Shown here piece after piece: positions 62,561-64,000 of a stretch of DNA of 64,000 nt. The stretch is from Saprospiraceae bacterium. Its GTDB lineage: Bacteria > Bacteroidota > Bacteroidia > Chitinophagales > Saprospiraceae. The DNA is taken from NCBI GenBank assembly GCA_020631235.1, contig JAHDHQ010000001.1, positions 237,858-301,857 on the forward strand. The letters run 5' to 3'. The position numbers were made by a program, and so were the translations under genes. The notes below the pieces were generated by a model that did no database searches, had not been told where the DNA came from, and saw only the letters and a program-made list of their open reading frames with translations. Position 1 is the first letter of the stretch. Each line of letters opens with the position of its first letter.

Positions 62561-63742
62561 TTACCGACCATTTAAACTCCAATCGTATTCATTAAAGTCT
62601 ACATTGGACTTGGCTGTTATTTGAACTTTTGAGTATTTATTGAGGAAGGTTTTCAAGTCCCCAAAATCTTCACCATACCAATCAAATATTTTAGATACAA
62701 TTGCTTTTGATGGTGTTATTTGATTATACGCAGTATTATTAATAAACGCTATGGTTTGCTTCTCTAATAAGCCTTCTAGATTAGCACTGGTAAACGCTTG
62801 ATTAGCAATAGGCGGACAAGACTTGGCCGCACAATTAACCGCAAAGTGAATACGTGGCTCTTTATATTTAGGTCGGATAATATCATTTTCTATATTGTTT
62901 AGAGAATATGTTTTTCCTTGGAGTTTTATCCATTTTGTATCCCAAGGTTTTCCTCCATCAATATCCATAATGCTTCCTACCCCATAATTATTTAAAATTA
63001 ATTTTATGGTGTATGCATTATAAGCATTAATCCAATACACCAATTTTTCACTCCTTGACCAACTCTGATCAAAACGACTATCTTCTAATTGTTTGAGATA
63101 CGCATTGAGTTGATCTTCAGATTTTTTTATAGAAGCATAATCTACCCTTCCTTTAACGACATTGGACTGAAGTATGCCGTTAAATAATCCGTGATCAGGT
63201 TTATTAGATATTATTTCTTTCTCTGGTTTAGTATCTTTCGCTACATTGTTTTGTATGTTTTCTTTAGTTTCTTGTACTTCTGTTTTAGCAGGCGCCTCTT
63301 TGGTTTGCTTATCCATTTCTTTCTTTAAAACATCTTTATTCTTTTCGATAAATTCTTTCATTTTTGTTTTCGAAAGCTCTGTATTGGTACTACTGCTTTT
63401 TACATCTTTTGCTGGAATAGAAGATTCTATGCTTGAAGAATTAACAGGCTTCGATACTTCTACCTTTGTTTCTTTTTGTGGCTTTGGCTTTTCGTTTACT
63501 TGTATATCCGCTTCAGTATTTGATTCCATTATTATGGTTGCTTCTGATTGCTGTGCAGCTTTCTTGAGCTGGTTCTCTAAGGCTTTTTTTGCTTCTTCTG
63601 CTTGGAGATCAGCTTCTGCAATCAAACTAGCTTGATCTTGCTCCATGGGTGCTCCCACCGCTTTTTCGACTGGTTTAACTTCAGTTTTGCAACTCAAAAA
63701 TATAAGTGCTATAATAGGAAGGAGTATATACGCTCTTTTCAT
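62561..63742 (-). CDS. DUF547 lipoprotein with long charged linker
   Basis: The 393-residue protein has a lipoprotein signal (lipobox FLSC, cysteine 18). A low-complexity linker rich in K, E, S, Q, T and A runs to about residue 185. The C-terminal DUF547 domain (about 188-390) has SNVVKGRVDYASIKK, KLVYWINAYNAYTIKLIL, GKPWDTKWI and HFAVNCAAKSCPPIANQAF, with the conserved cysteines. The function of DUF547 is not established. The linker probably lets the domain reach across the periplasm from the membrane. It is transcribed towards the small secreted protein gene. Confidence 0.88.
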   Translation of the reverse strand: MKRAYILLPIIALIFLSCKTEVKPVEKAVGAPMEQDQASLIAEADLQAEEAKKALENQLKKAAQQSEATIIMESNTEADIQVNEKPKPQKETKVEVSKPVNSSSIESSIPAKDVKSSSTNTELSKTKMKEFIEKNKDVLKKEMDKQTKEAPAKTEVQETKENIQNNVAKDTKPEKEIISNKPDHGLFNGILQSNVVKGRVDYASIKKSEDQLNAYLKQLEDSRFDQSWSRSEKLVYWINAYNAYTIKLILNNYGVGSIMDIDGGKPWDTKWIKLQGKTYSLNNIENDIIRPKYKEPRIHFAVNCAAKSCPPIANQAFTSANLEGLLEKQTIAFINNTAYNQITPSKAIVSKIFDWYGEDFGDLKTFLNKYSKVQITAKSNVDFNEYDWSLNGR

Positions 63743-63803
63743 TGTATTTTATGTTAAGTATAAATGTAATATGTATTTGTTGGCTTTTGTTTATTTCAGC
63801 ACA

Positions 63804-64000
63804 TTAAAATTTCGCAGAAAGTCGGATTCCAACATTTCGTGGAGCCTCAAATAAAGCAGGGCGCTTTGTGTACTCCACATTAAACAAATTATTTATCAAG
63901 AAGCCAAGGGTATATTGTTTAAAAGTAGCAGACAGCCTTATGTCTGTAATCGTATAGTCAGTGTCATTATTATCTAAATAGGCTTTAACAAAAACAAAAT
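63804..64000 (-). CDS. TonB-dependent receptor, C-terminal end (partial)
   Basis: The frame is open from the window edge to the TAA at 63804-63806. The last 64 residues include DIRLSATFKQYTLGFLINNLFN and EAPRNVGIRLSAKF, ending in the terminal aromatic residue of outer-membrane barrels. The pattern LxNLFNxEY...PRxxGxRLSxKF is typical of TonB-dependent receptor C-termini. The rest lies beyond the window. The DUF547 gene begins 61 bp downstream on the same strand. Confidence 0.8.
   Translation of the reverse strand, partial: FVFVKAYLDNNDTDYTITDIRLSATFKQYTLGFLINNLFNVEYTKRPALFEAPRNVGIRLSAKF

Overview
The window is chromosomal DNA from a member of the Bacteroidota, probably a Saprospiria-like or related environmental lineage. 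The evidence is low G+C, several proteins ending in type IX secretion (T9SS) type A sorting domains, TonB-dependent receptors with carboxypeptidase-regulatory N-termini, a DUF4249 lipoprotein, LytS/LytTR regulators, bacillithiol synthesis (BshC), A-rich translation starts without clear Shine-Dalgarno sites, and several TAnnTTTG-like -7 promoter boxes. I see no rRNA, tRNA, CRISPR array, insertion sequence, phage or integrase. The lineage call is inference from gene content, not phylogeny.

Layout. 1-6.0 kb: the end of an outer-membrane protein, a NamZ-type muramidase lipoprotein, a DnaQ-like exonuclease fused to a GIY-YIG nuclease, pyrF, and a Nfu-domain/Mrp Fe-S pair. 6.1-16.2 kb: a RibF fused in frame to a family 2 glycosyltransferase, a pseudouridine synthase, a T9SS-tagged di-haem peroxidase, a fabD-yqgE-ABC-F run with folE just upstream, and a LytS/LytTR two-component pair. 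16.2-30.6 kb: a 26-bp tandem repeat array, a dockerin/cohesin-like T9SS protein, an unrecognised helical protein, photolyase, a TPR lipoprotein, a three-gene Fe-S oxidoreductase cluster, a PyrR-like phosphoribosyltransferase, an LptF/LptG permease, an ABC exporter pair, pssA and a dicluster ferredoxin. 30.6-48.5 kb: a candidate 37-residue protein, two TonB receptors (one paired with DUF4249), rpe, a PolB-like exonuclease whose first catalytic motif is lost, a coiled-coil/VWA pair, a candidate small RNA, a T9SS-tagged esterase-like hydrolase, purM, an orphan oligopeptide-type permease, bshC, accD and dapB. 48.6-61.5 kb: the most distinctive accessory block, with a periplasmic membrane-anchored CHAT (caspase-like) protease, a coupled membrane-anchored partner, a sigma/anti-sigma pair, a stand-alone LytTR regulator and a 2313-residue multidomain T9SS protein. 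61.6-64 kb: a DoxX membrane protein, a small secreted protein, a DUF547 lipoprotein and the 3' end of a TonB receptor.

How the genes work together. Most of the window is housekeeping (pyrimidine, purine, flavin, folate, fatty acid, lysine, phospholipid, thiol and Fe-S metabolism) packed tightly, with convergent neighbours repeatedly sharing their stop codons. Between these lie surface and secretion genes typical of gliding or surface-degrading Bacteroidota. The best candidate for an undescribed system is the CHAT/partner/sigma/anti-sigma/LytTR/giant-protein block. Its gene order, domain layout and predicted topology suggest envelope signalling coupled to surface-protein expression, but that link is inference.
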